This document shows, piece by piece, positions 22,281-36,400 of a DNA stretch of 64,000 nucleotides. Both the position numbers and the translations under genes were made by a program. How positions within the stretch are numbered: position 1 is the stretch's first letter; each line of letters begins with the position of its first letter. The notes under the pieces were generated by a model. That model saw nothing but the letters and a program-made list of their open reading frames with translations, made no database searches and was not told the origin of the DNA. The DNA is taken from positions 62,001 through 126,000 of the forward strand of contig JANBPU010000021.1 of the NCBI GenBank assembly GCA_027575805.1, written 5' to 3'. This DNA is from Mycoemilia scoparia. Its lineage: Eukaryota; Kickxellomycota; Kickxellomycetes; Kickxellales; Kickxellaceae.

Positions 22281-23271
22281 CAATGTAGCCTCCCTGATTT
22301 GAGGAAGGGCGTTCAGACAATTTTATTTCCTTTTCCATAGGCCAAAGCGGGTCGAAAACAAAGCTGCAGAACATCCCACTTATGATCCCCCTTTTGGCTC
22401 GTTGGCCCATTAGGTTGTTTACCTGCGTAAAACCCATCCACTAGGAAGCCATGCACAGGTGCAAAGGGGTTTGTGGAAAGAGAGGCTCTTTGGGGTCATT
22501 ATTCAAGGGCAAATGCCAAAGGATACGTGGAATGCCGATACACATCAGGTCCCGCTTTGTACCAACACGCTTTTGGGTACATCTTTGTCCAAGACTGACG
22601 TGATTTCCTTCGTTCTAAAAGAAGAAGTGTTTCGGCCTTAAAGCATGGTGATGGGCTGCTTATGCATGGGCGATCTCTGCACTATAATTCCTGTCCACTT
22701 CTCGATCCCTATCCGCCGTTAACCAGTGCCATTTCATTCATCTATCCAGTCTCTGAACACAGGTTAAATGAAGCCGGGCGAGTGCACCACCATCAGCCTG
22801 GAGCGGGAGCGTTGAATGTCTCCGGTTAACACATGAGTACTATCGGCAGAGTATTGATTCGGGGATGGTGCCCCAAAAAGCCACCACTGGCTGATTGCTA
22901 GAGGTATATGGCATCAGCCTTGCTATGGCATCACCATCTTGGCACATAGCTTGTGCTTTGGAACCCAACACAAGCTGAGATTCAATGAGACTAAAAACAG
23001 ATAATACGCACATACATAAGCAGTGGCCCATACATGCAGTAAACCACAAAGACCTCAAACTATTTTCCAATATAACCACACAGACACGCAGCAAAGTGAG
23101 CATACTGTGAGTATACGTATGCGAATACGCCATTTGCGGTTTATCACCAAGGCCACATATGCAGCACGGGGGCTTTACTATAGCACCTTGGAGCGTTGCC
23201 AAATGGCTTTTTGTCCCACACCTAAAGCACACAGCACCTGACCGCAGCCATCAAGCCTGAGCTGATATTAA

Positions 23272-23386
23272 TCGTTATTTTCGAAGGGCCAAGTTTTACT
23301 AGTAGGCCAGATTCAGCATGCATATTGGCCAACCTATATCATCATTGTCATCTAAAGCCTGCATTTAGTCCTTCGAAAATAACCAC
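23272..23386 (+). repeat. R1 inverted-repeat element, copy 2
   Basis: Near-perfect inverted ends: GTTATTTTCGAAGGGCC at the left and GTCCTTCGAAAATAACC at the right. Internal GTAGGCCAGATTCAGCATG matches copy 1. Confidence 0.8.
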
Positions 23387-23616
23387 ACATGCTGGCATAC
23401 ACGCACTAAACAGACAATGGCTTGCCATACATCTGCTTTCCAGGATTTTGGATAGTGAATGTCTCGATAGTCAAGACTAGGCAGTAGTGAAGTATCTGTT
23501 GGTGGTGACGGCGTGGAAAGGTCCGATCGTTGGCTGGACTGATACTTTCCCCACTATCAGAAACAACAAGGCAGGAACAGCCTTGCATCAGCCAATTCGT
23601 TTTTGAATATGCCACT

Positions 23617-23722
23617 ATATGGCAGGCTCTTCATCAAAAGGAAACAGTCCTGTGCCCTCATACATTTTGGGGTGCATTGGTGAGATTATTCTAGTGCACT
23701 TCTAGTGAAGACTCTTCCATAT
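23617..23722 (-). repeat. R3-like inverted-repeat element, copy 3 (diverged)
   Basis: Ends read inward are ATATGGCAGGCTCTTC and ATATGGAAGAGTCTTC. Part of the interior (CATACATTTTGG, TGAGATTATTCTAGT) matches R3 copy 1, with the middle missing. Confidence 0.55.
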
Positions 23723-23849
23723 CTCTGTTAACCCAGTCCAGTTGCTGTCTGTCCTTTTTATACTATCCCTCACTGCCTGGTTGGGTTTGCTCGTAGGAGC
23801 AATCTTGGCCTAACTAGAGTTGGGCGTGAACAATTAATGTCATAGATCA

Positions 23850-23956
23850 TAGTTTTTGAAATGTGCCATATGGTGGCCAGTGATTATAAGGACAACACGG
23901 CCAATTGATGTCCAGTTTTACTAGTAAACTTTTACCCTTCAAAAATAACTGCCCAC
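23850..23956 (+). repeat. R1-related element, short variant
   Basis: Right end ACCCTTCAAAAATAACTGCCC matches the R1 terminus (first 20 bases suffice). The left end, AGTTTTTGAAATGTG, is eroded. The interior has TGGTGGCCAGTGATTATAAGG, close to the 43.2-kb copies. Confidence 0.6.
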
Positions 23957-24892
23957 ATAGACTTATGCCCCCATCAGATCAGTCCATATATGCTGACGAT
24001 GGGTTGCAGTGATCGTACCATCCCAATTCATTTCAGGCACTATCGCACTACGCCAATTCCACATACATTTGCATGTAAAAATTGTATAAATGAATTGTTA
24101 GTGCATGCGCAAGTAGTCCAGTATCACAAACTTTGAGAGTTGTAAGTATATATGTGAGTGAGTGAGGGCAATATGATATCCTGCGCTATTTTGTATGCTT
24201 TAATTTACAGTAAGCAATGCTTGGCTTTCCGAATGGTGCAAAGTTTCTGCAGATCCTCGTTGCATAGTATCGTCAGGCATATTTCCTTCTGGTCATCAAA
24301 GAGATCGAGCTGCCTCCTTGTTTGTATTGCAGCTTTTGCTGAGTCTATTCTGGACCTACACCAAGTCCAGATAAGTTTGTGTGTTGAGCAAAGACTTGGC
24401 AATTCTGGTCATGCATAGGGTCCAGGTACTTGTGGATTCTTTATTTCTGATTATAGAAAAAGAACAAAGGGAAGTAACGCCAGCATCTGTAAAAGCGCAG
24501 ACTTTTACATAAACTAGCCATAATATGTAGTCAATCATTATGAATGCCTGGTCCATCACTTTATGAAAGGTTTCTTTGTTACTTTATGTTTTTATTAAGT
24601 TACTTGTGCATTTTTATATCCTCCAATTATGATCAGCCATCTTTATTAGTTCCTACAGACAGCTATTCTGCAATAAAGTTTCAGTAAGCCTACCTATACT
24701 GTAGCAATTCTAGTAAGCTCCTTGTAGTATAGTTATACCATGAGAGACATTTTTCCTTATTTGGGCAAGTTTAAAATAATAATTGCATTACTAGCGACGA
24801 TTTTACATTTTGAATAAAATTCGCTTTTTGATCTAATACGGGCTATCCGATCAGCTGGTTTACAAATGATATTCCTGTACTTCAGTCAGTGC

Positions 24893-26190
24893 TCAGTAAA
24901 GCTTCAGATGCCCAGTCACATTGTTGACTAAGCTTATAGGGCCTATCGATACAAACAAACAAACAAACAAACGAGTTTAAAATGGATCACATGGTATCCA
25001 AGATATAATTATAGTGATATTATGACTAATTGCTACTATTGCTAACCTGGTCCAATTCCCAAGACAGTCCTAGACCCGGCTGCTATTTGTGTCCGGCCAG
25101 CATCCTGAATCGAGCGACACGGAAGCCCGATCTGTCTAGCCTGTTTTTCGAGTTCCAACCTATATATATATACACACCAAGATATAACAATTTGTTTTTT
25201 GTAGTTAATTGCCACATTTATAAATAGGTTATATGATATGCACTTCAGCATTTAAATTTGCTAAAAATATGATATATTATGTGTATAGTGCAATAACTTG
25301 AAAGTTAGTAGTAGTTTTGGCAATCACTTACATTTCATCCTCGCTATTACACTTTAATGTAATTTTTGCCTGGCCTAATGATTCCCACTGACGAACATAC
25401 TATAATTCAATTGTGAAATAATCTCAATGTTGGCGCTATCTTGGTAATCATTTCCTCTATTACTATTTATAAACTATACCATTGTACTTACTTGTGGATA
25501 CTTCTTGCTGGCTATTTTATAGCAAGCTAGAGTGGCGTGGGAACACTATTATAACAAAATTGTCAACCCATTGGTACATTTTATAACCCTTTTACGCCCA
25601 TGACCATCATAGCCTGAAATGATAGTTCAATATTGTTTTATTATTGTTGATTTACCTGAGCAGCCACTTTTCCCTTTCCCATCCCTAGATCTGTTCTAAT
25701 GACTAGGACCTAATAATAGATGTATACAGTCATTATTTCTTGCAATGTCACAATACAATGGGCGATCGGTGCTATTATTAGCCTAATTGTAGGTTAATCG
25801 CCCGATTTATTTGTCAAAATGATTCATACCAACTTGTGCTCTTCTTTAGAGTAACTGATGTTTTTATCTGTCAAATCGACTGTATTATCATCAGTTTCAT
25901 CTTCATACTCATCATCAGATTCTGTGTCCGATGCCATGTCGATTCTCTTATAATGCACGTATATTTAACCAGCGTTAGGCTTATATGATTATTTTATATA
26001 GCGATTTATATTGTTTTATGAGTAATATAAGAAATTATACCTTTTTTAAGTCCCCGGAGCATCTATCCGCAGCAGTACCTGTTAAAGTGGGTAGCAATCT
26101 ACCTACAAGCAGAAGACTCCCCGAGAGTAGGGCTGCCTGCCAGAGTGGAATGTTGGTCGATAGAAGAGTTTCTAGGCTCATTAATTTCAT
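24893..26190 (-). CDS. PTH2: Peptidyl-tRNA hydrolase 2, 7 exons
   Basis: Releases peptides from prematurely dissociated peptidyl-tRNA; PTH2 proteins are anchored to the outer mitochondrial or other cytosol-facing membrane. Exons: 26190-26041, 25946-25830, 25709-25656, 25545-25492, 25399-25332, 25159-25047, 24942-24893. All are GT-AG with agreeing phases, giving 201 residues (yeast 208). Exon 1 encodes a hydrophobic anchor (about 15-33) and exon 2 an acidic linker. The catalytic domain shows [18 protein letters not shown], the [10 protein letters not shown] strand, [20 protein letters not shown] and the ending VTGHLKLY, all diagnostic. The last intron holds a (CAAA)n run. A short frame antisense to exon 1 is a shadow. 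Assignment is very secure despite the exon fragmentation. Confidence 0.95.
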
Positions 26191-26730
26191 TGAATTTTTG
26201 TAGACGTAAATGAAAATAGGTTTATGATGGAATATGATAATTTGATACTCTGTATTTCAAAATAATCAGGAGATATAGCCTTGTTTAGAAATTCTGGTTG
26301 TATCTGGATATATCTCATGCAAAGTTCAAGGTTAATAAAGGGTGAAAAATAACCCTATCTATTCATTTACTATAAATTTTAGGTGCTGACAGCAAGTATG
26401 GGTGTGAGGAGCCAGAAAAATAATGTGCTGGATCAGATCAAGCGGGATTGGTTTGCTTTATGATAAATTATGAGTTTTGATCCTTTTATCAAGAGAAGAA
26501 CGGACTAATTTCAAGGTGGCTATTCAATGACCTTGATAGTGTTAGTAGATGTAGTAGAGGAAACTTATCCCTTTTTAATTTTAATTTTATATTGGCATAT
26601 ATATATATATATAAACCCTGGTAATATAAAAGGTATAGTCTCGTTTGATAAGCCTTTGTATTGCTTTGATACCTTTTATTTTCATTTATCCCTTGATTGC
26701 GTGTTGGACAGATTTTTCAATTCAGACAAA
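26191..26730. other. Divergent promoter region PTH2 / bS21m
   Basis: AT-rich non-coding DNA with a short TA run near 26600. Nothing else seen. Confidence 0.5.
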
Positions 26731-27415
26731 ATGTTGCAACTTTGGACCAAGTCGAGATTCCCAGGCTTTTCGCTAAACAAATCGAATCTAATTTCAATGG
26801 TGGTTTCAAAAAAACAGATATTTGTTTTGGATAGTCTAAAGCATAATATTACATATGGATCACGCCTGTTTTCTTCTTCAAAAACCACGAACAACCAGGG
26901 CGATGCTTCCAGCTCGCAACCACAAGGATCATCGTCATCATTGCAACAAATATTCACCAACGGAGATGGAGAACCCAGGGGAAACCCCAAAAGCAAGCTT
27001 CTGTTTGATGAAGACAGGATAAGACAGCGACAGTTACGTGATGAGGTTAACAGAGATCTCAACAGTGTTGGTGGTGGGTATTCGACTGGCCGTTCACTTG
27101 CTGTTGAGCATGGAAGGGTTGGTTTTACTTTCCGTAAATTGAACCAGATGATGGAAGATAATGGAGTGAAAAAGGAACTTCGATTGAGGAGGCGTTATGA
27201 GAAACCCACCCTGAGAAGAAAGAGAGAAAGAAGGGAAGCCAACTCTAGAAGATTTGCCGCTGCTGTGCGCGAAAAGGTCAAGCTTGTAATGAAGATGAAA
27301 AACTGGTGCGTATTATATATTGTTTCTCACTTTCCTTTTAATATGATTTATATGAAATGTCATTGAAATTTATTTACTAAATATTGTGTTTTTGCATTAT
27401 AATAGGGGCTGGTAG
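26731..27415 (+). CDS. MRP21: Mitochondrial ribosomal protein bS21m, 2 exons
   Basis: Component of the mitochondrial small subunit. Exon 1 is 26731-27305; a 100-bp intron with a TACTAA branch-point sequence about 30 bases before its AG leads to a 10-base last exon, 27406-27415, which adds only the final codons. The product has 194 residues. The N terminus (MLQLWTKSRFPGFSLNKSN) is basic and lacks acids, as for a mitochondrial presequence, and a Ser-rich linker follows. The C-terminal third carries the bS21 signature GRSLAVEHGRVGFTFRKLNQ, then ENGVKKELRLRRRYEKPTLRRKRERRE. Without splicing the frame would read 21 unrelated residues. The divergent partner is PTH2. Confidence 0.9.
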
Positions 27416-27801
27416 TGCATTTTTATCTATATTTTGGTATGCGTCTCTTTTTAAATACATTATATTTATTTCCATCGTTACTATTTTTATGAGCATTATT
27501 GATTTGGATGGTTGAAGAATAATGCCAACCAATATCCTTTTAATTATCCTTTGAGGTATACGATTTCATGTCGAATATTGCTTTATACATGTTATTCTAT
27601 ACCATTATTGTAATGCCAAATTGATTTATAATCGGACCCAGTGGTTGTGGAGGATCGATGCCATAATAGCACAAAAAAGCCTATTGGGACTAATTTTCAG
27701 AGGCAAAATAGCTCAAATGTCTTTATCATTGCTGGTTTTGCTTTTTACATTTGCTGTCATCAATCGATCACGAACTGTATATTTTGTATCTGTACCAAAC
27801 C
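27416..27801. other. Spacer between bS21m and aminopeptidase
   Basis: AT-rich. It serves as the 3' flank of bS21m and the promoter of the next gene. Nothing further recognised. Confidence 0.5.
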
Positions 27802-29478
27802 ATGAGCACTTTATTTTCAAATTCGACTAGAATCAGGAGCTCTATCGCCAAGCTCCAGGCAGTATCTGCTGGTAGTTTGGTTCGCCACTCACATACCAGC
27901 TCAAAGGGACTAATCTTTGGAATGTATTCCAATTTTGAATGGAGTGAGACAGAGGCCACCAAATCTAACTTCACTGGTAGCGCCAGCGAAGGCCAGGCCA
28001 TTTCCCAAAATATCACTGAAGAGCTTAAGGCTTCGGGATGGAAAGGAAAAGCCGGGGAAGCCAGAGTTGTCTATACCAGTTTGCCTTCTCTTGGTGATAA
28101 TCAAAAGCACCACGTTGCTATTGTCGGTCTTGGTGAAAAGCAGCATCAGCAGCAAAAAGATCAGAATGCTAGTAGCCAGTTCCAGGAGATCATCCGCAAG
28201 GCTGTAGCAAATGGCGCGAAGAGACTGAAGGAGAGATCCGTTAAAGATATTGATATCGATGTAATCGGCTATGGTCATGCCGAGGCTGAAGGTGCTGTTT
28301 TGGGTCTATATAGTTTCGATAGCTTAAAATCCAGAGACGAAGACTCTCCTGATCCGAAAAATATCGCTTTGAACTCTTTGGGTGGTTCTAATGCCAACAC
28401 GGCCTTCCTAAACACCAATCCAAATGCACTTTCTTGGGGTACTGGTTTGATATATGGCCAGTCCCAGAACCTTGCCCGTGATCTTGCAACCACGCCAGCA
28501 AATCTGATGACTCCATCAATCTTCTGCCAACGCGCTTGTGCCGAGCTCGATTCTATTCCAAATGTAGAAACCAATGTATACGATGCTCAGTGGGCTGAGG
28601 CGCATGGCATGGGTGCTTTCTTAAGCGTTTCTCAAGGGTCTGACGAGCCATTGAAGTTCCTTGAGATCAAGTACACAAACGCACCAAAGGAGAATGGATA
28701 CATCGCTTGGGTAGGTAAGGGTGTTACATTTGACAGTGGTGGTATCAGCATCAAGCCATCCAACGGAATGGAGTTGATGAAGGGCGATATGGGTGGTGCT
28801 GCCTCAGTACTTTCAGCCTTCGTTGGCGTGGCTAAATTGCAGCTTCCCATCAACCTTGTTTGCTGCATTCCTCTATGCGAGAACCTGGTTAACGGAAAAG
28901 CGACCAAGCCTGGCGATGTTGTCAGGGCCATGAACGGAAAAACTATCGAAGTTATCAACACTGATGCCGAAGGTAGACTGATCCTAGCCGATGCTTTGAC
29001 CTATGTCACACGCAGGTACAAGCCAAATACCACTATCGATGTTGCTACACTTACTGGTGCAATGGATATCGCTCTGGGAGGTGTCTACTCGGGCGTATTT
29101 TCAGCATCCTCAAAGTTGTGGGAGCAAATCAGCATGGCATCAACATTCACTGGAGATCTATCGTGGAGAATGCCTCTACACCAGATTTATGGTGATATGA
29201 TGAAGGGAACAGTATCTGATTTGGCCAATATTGGCGGAGGTCGCAAGGCTGGTGCTTGCTCAGCCGCAATGTTCCTTCAGAACTTTGTAGAAATGGGTCA
29301 GCCTGATAGCTCAAAGGCCACAGATCCCAACAACACTTCTCTTGAATGGGCCCATATGGACATTGCGGGGGCAATGGAGACCAGTAGCTCTGATGGATAT
29401 GATGTCAAAGGAATGACCGGCCGTCCTACTCGAATGCTTATCGAGTTTGCTCGTCAGAGATCCCTAGAAAAACTTTAG
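27802..29478 (+). CDS. M17 leucyl aminopeptidase
   Basis: Cytosol-aminopeptidase family metalloenzyme removing N-terminal residues from peptides. It has 558 residues and no intron. Starting at ATG 27802 the first 35 residues (MSTLFSNSTRIRSSIAKLQA and onward) are Ser/Arg-rich with no acids, suggesting mitochondrial import. The catalytic domain shows GKGVTFDSGGISIKPS from about residue 305 (metal and catalytic Lys/Asp), MKGDMGGAA, and the family signature NTDAEGRL (386-393) with its Arg. VATLTGA and GRPTRMLIEF near the end complete the family pattern. The N-terminal macro-like domain (about 40-220) is present. An upstream non-ATG extension of the frame is ignored. It is convergent with SEC23, 216 bases apart. 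Confidence 0.95.
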   Translation: MSTLFSNSTRIRSSIAKLQAVSAGSLVRHSHTSSKGLIFGMYSNFEWSETEATKSNFTGSASEGQAISQNITEELKASGWKGKAGEARVVYTSLPSLGDNQKHHVAIVGLGEKQHQQQKDQNASSQFQEIIRKAVANGAKRLKERSVKDIDIDVIGYGHAEAEGAVLGLYSFDSLKSRDEDSPDPKNIALNSLGGSNANTAFLNTNPNALSWGTGLIYGQSQNLARDLATTPANLMTPSIFCQRACAELDSIPNVETNVYDAQWAEAHGMGAFLSVSQGSDEPLKFLEIKYTNAPKENGYIAWVGKGVTFDSGGISIKPSNGMELMKGDMGGAASVLSAFVGVAKLQLPINLVCCIPLCENLVNGKATKPGDVVRAMNGKTIEVINTDAEGRLILADALTYVTRRYKPNTTIDVATLTGAMDIALGGVYSGVFSASSKLWEQISMASTFTGDLSWRMPLHQIYGDMMKGTVSDLANIGGGRKAGACSAAMFLQNFVEMGQPDSSKATDPNNTSLEWAHMDIAGAMETSSSDGYDVKGMTGRPTRMLIEFARQRSLEKL

Positions 29479-29694
29479 TCCAGTATTTTCAAAATACAGA
29501 GTAGTTTGAAATGTGATTAGCGCCATTTTATATTCAAAAGCAATACGAAGAGGCTCTAAAAAGTAACTTTCAAAACAGGTGCATTTATAATTTATGGTTG
29601 TTAAATTGTTATATTTATTTAAAATGTATCAGCAGGCTTTAAAATGCATAAGCAGGGGCAATGGGACGAAATTAATGACAAAATGCTATCATTG

Positions 29695-32597
<2,903 letters not shown>

Positions 32598-33045
32598 CTA
32601 CCCAAGAATTAACTCGTATAATATCACACCAATATTTAAAAGAATTAGTGGAACTACAACGATTAAAATAGTTTAGATTTTAGTCAAATAATTTCACCAA
32701 TAGTGCATTATTTTGGTTGTTGGTAGATATATAAATATTGAGACCACTTACTTCGCATCAACGTCCGTACAGCTGATATTAAGTTAATAACTCTGGCCTT
32801 TATGGAATCCGAGTTGCTGTATATATCCATGCTATTTCTTGCCCAGCCGACTATTGATACATGGTTAAATGTAAATGACATGTAAGGTTGGCTCAAAAAA
32901 GCAGATTGCATTCAGCAGACTGAATTTGAAATAACAGGCGACTTATAGTAGACTTACTTCGAGCCAAGAAGCGTTCCTCATTCAGTACTGCCATGGCATT
33001 GAGCGACAATAATAAAATGTACAAGACCGTCCCAATTGAGAACAT
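32598..33045 (-). CDS. YOS1: Yos1/IER3IP1-like ER-Golgi transport protein, 3 exons
   Basis: Small membrane protein that in yeast associates with Yip1-Yif1 and is needed for COPII vesicle formation. Exons: 33045-32958, 32850-32752, 32653-32598, all phase 1 with GT-AG ends, giving 80 residues (yeast 85). The N-terminal membrane helix runs MFSIGTVLYILLLSLNAMAV and is followed by LNEERFLARIGW. The middle reads ARVINLISAVRTLMR, and the second helix IPLILLNIGVILYELILG ends the protein, exactly the family plan. It is too short and split to be seen as a single frame. The gene reads toward SEC23, and both act in the same export step. Confidence 0.95.
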
Positions 33046-33489
33046 TTTTGGGTATATATATATAAGAATGTCTTCGTATTATTCCCTGTGACCAAGATGA
33101 TAAAATTATTGAGCAACGTATGCTCCAACAAAACACCAAAAGCTGTTGAAAACCTAACCTAAGAATATGCTTTCATTGTGTTGCTATTCTTTTAAAATGA
33201 TCGGGTCTTATGGGTTAGCAATTCAAAACCATTATCCATTTTCCCAAAACATTTATTCAATGGTACCATGGTTCTCTTGTTTTATAAACTATAAACAACT
33301 TTGTAGATATATTTTAATGAAGTGATAGATGTAAAAGGTGTTGGAAAACAAAATTGACAAGTATGATAGATAATATATATGTATGTGTGAATAATAATGA
33401 ATAAGTAAATATGAGAATTGGAGCAGTATAAGATGTGTGCATATGTGCTAATGTTTAGTATCGATTAAGATCAGCAACATAGACTCAAA
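33046..33489. other. Spacer between kinesin and YOS1
   Basis: AT-rich 3' flank of the kinesin gene and promoter of YOS1. Nothing else recognised. Confidence 0.5.
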
Positions 33490-36400
33490 CTAGCGCCATA
33501 TTTTTTTTCTTCCAGAGTCTGCACTACCATTAGCACTGCTAAGAGACTTGAAAGCCAACGATTTAGTTAGGTTGTTTGTGGATGAGTCTGAATTCAGCTT
33601 CGTGGATGGAGCAAATGATACTCCTCCAGGGTTGCTGGGGAGTGGTCCAGACATGGATAATCTAGATCTCTCGTTAGAATGACCGGATCTAGATGAAGGC
33701 AAAGGCGCTGGTCGCGTGGTCGGGGCAATGGAAAGTCTGGCATGTCTGGATCGGCGACGTGCACTGCCAGTGCGCACTGGCCCGGGACCGTTAAGTAGGC
33801 CTGCCATCTTCAGTTTTTTTGGCGTTGATGTGGCATTGGAAGCCTTCAATATACCTTTTAGAGGTTTTACAGTAGGGGCTGGTGGTTCATGTCTAATTGA
33901 GCTTGCTGTGCTTCTTTCCGAAGCAACCGAGGATGCTTGAGAAGAAAAAGAAGCCCATTCATCACCTTGCATGTCATTTGAGACAACAGACCTTGGGGAA
34001 TCGTTTGATCCTTGTGTAGATGCTTGCGTTTCAGTTATTGTGACATTCTTTCTACGGGGACTTGCCATGACTACCCAATCAGAGTCGGTGCCATTTACAG
34101 ATTCTTTAGAGCTTTCGAGGTTCTTTGTAGATGTTGATGAAGAAGCAGAAGAAACACGGAAATTATTTGCATTGGTGCTCAACTTTATGCCATTAGCCAA
34201 AGGTCTGGGCGGCTTAGTGCTGGTTCTTGAAGATTGGGTCAAAGCTGATGATGATAATGTTGAGCTTAATGAAGAAACACCAGAGTTTATAGATGACATT
34301 CGACCCGCCGCACCACGTTTACGAGGCGATGCAAAGCGTACTGAACTTCTTCCCAAAATACTGGATGAAGCATTACGGCGGGGCGTAGTTCTAATGCGTC
34401 TGGATGCAGAAGTGGCTGTATTGCCACTGCTAGCAGAGCTAGTAGAGTTGCTTGTGGCAGAATAGTTTGAGGTGAGTCTTCGGGAGCGAGTTGTACCAGC
34501 AACTGCTGCCGAGATGTGAGGCCTTGAGGTACTAGCAGCGGAGTGTGAAGATGACAAAGGAGGGAGGGTAGCAGTACCTGAGCGAGATGATGTTAATGAT
34601 GAGCTAGGAATCGGTGGTCTTGAGGACCCATTAATCGCATGGCTTGATCCATTTGCAGTATCAGCTTGTATTAGTGCCTTTTCCTCATCAGTTCCACTTA
34701 TTGGAAGCTTTGAGGGACCACCGGCTTTTTGGACGCTTTTAACAGCACCGCTTACCAGACCTGTCATTTCTGTAAATGTGGTTATGGATTGCATGTATAC
34801 CATGTTGAGGTAGGAAGAAACTTCCTTGGTTAAGGCAGTTGGATCTACATCCTCGTCATCATTGGCAAGTCTTGATACTTTGTCCAAGCAAGTCTTGAGA
34901 CCAGCCAGGCACATTGCATTGAGTCCAAACATTTTTCTACTGACATTGGCCTGCTCCTCCATGATATGCTGAGAAAGTTCCACGCTTCTCCTCAGTCCAC
35001 GGCGCTCTGATGCTAACTCCAGTACACGGAATTCTTGCTCGATCTGGTACTTTTGTTCAGAAGATAATCTGGCGCTGGGTGGGATTTGGGCCATTCGTTC
35101 AGCGGTGTACTTGTTACGAGATATGGTCTGCTGGGCATGCTGAGCGTGGCGCTCTACAGTTTTACATTGTCTTCCAAGCTCACGAAGAAGTTCATCAATG
35201 GAGCGACGGTAGGCCTCCGCTCCACTATGGTTTGGGGACGAATCGACAGATTCGCCTGACACCGAACGCTGGCGCTGGAGTTCTTGGGTTATGACCTCAA
35301 ACTGTTCACGCCACCCTTTAAGAGCATTTGCGTGGCCTTCAAACCATTGGCTGACCATATGAGATGAAGCATGCTCCCATCGAGAGCCATCGATACCTGC
35401 ATACGCCTGGTTAAGCTTATTTCTGATATCTTGAACGATCTGGATGGCCTGTGTCTGCCTCCGAACTTCTGCCGCTGATGGGGCTGCAGAACCAGCACTT
35501 CTTATCCCAGCTGGAGCGGCAGAGCCAGGACCTCTCTTCCTCAACGAAGCCAGCTCTACCTGAAGTCTCTTGATCTCTTCGCTTTGCTCCTGAATCTTGC
35601 GTTGGTACTGGGCCAGGTGAACCTTTGTGTTGACGGTGTTTTTTACAACAGTCGTTTTAATATTTTTTGCCCGGTTAGCATACTTCAAGGTGTTGTAAGT
35701 TTCCTCGTAATATGTAGATGCTGGGGAAACGCACGTTACCATGGCAGTGCGGCAGTTGCCTCCCAGAGAAAACTTTAGCAGTCTCGTTAGCTTGGAGTCG
35801 CGGTAGGGTATATGTTTATGCTTCTTGGGATCGCAGAGGGCGTTTATGCAGTTTGCAAGAGCTAGGAGCGACCTGTTGATGTTGGCGCCCTCTCTCATTC
35901 TCTCGCCACGGTTTTTTGTCACTGTACCTCTCTCGCTACCAGCAAGATCAATTATACTTAGAGTAGCTGTTACTACATTTGATTGCAACCCACCAGCTCG
36001 TGGCTTCATTCGGATGTGTACCTGTAAAACAGCATGACTTCTTGATGAAGTAGCGTTGGCTTCGGTGGGGCTCATAGTGCGTCTCTCATTCCCCTGTAGG
36101 ACCAGCTGCATGACATCTTCTACATTTTGTGGCTTGTGTTCGCTTAAACCGGCCACGGTTACACCCTTCTTTACATCCTCGCGCAGAGCCAATGGACACG
36201 AGCCTTTATCCCCAGAAACTAAAAGATCCCTGATCATCTCATTGTAAACCTCCAAATACGACATCGAAACATCGGTAACCTTTTCGTCATTTGCTTGCTT
36301 GACACGTTCAAAGAGCTCCATCATTGCCAATGGGATGATACCAGGATCATCCGGAGTTCCGCTAATGGTATATGTTTTGCCACACCCAGTGGCACCATAG

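Larger units (their letters stand above)
21414..24892. other. 3.5-kb gene-poor spacer rich in small repeats
   Basis: No convincing gene. Contains R3 copies at 22121-22280 and 23617-23722 and R1-type copies at 23272-23386 and 23850-23956. It is the densest repeat cluster in the window. Confidence 0.5.

Noticed and set aside
25985..26203. 72-codon plus-strand open frame
   Set aside because: Antisense to exon 1 of PTH2, which explains its higher GC and open frame.
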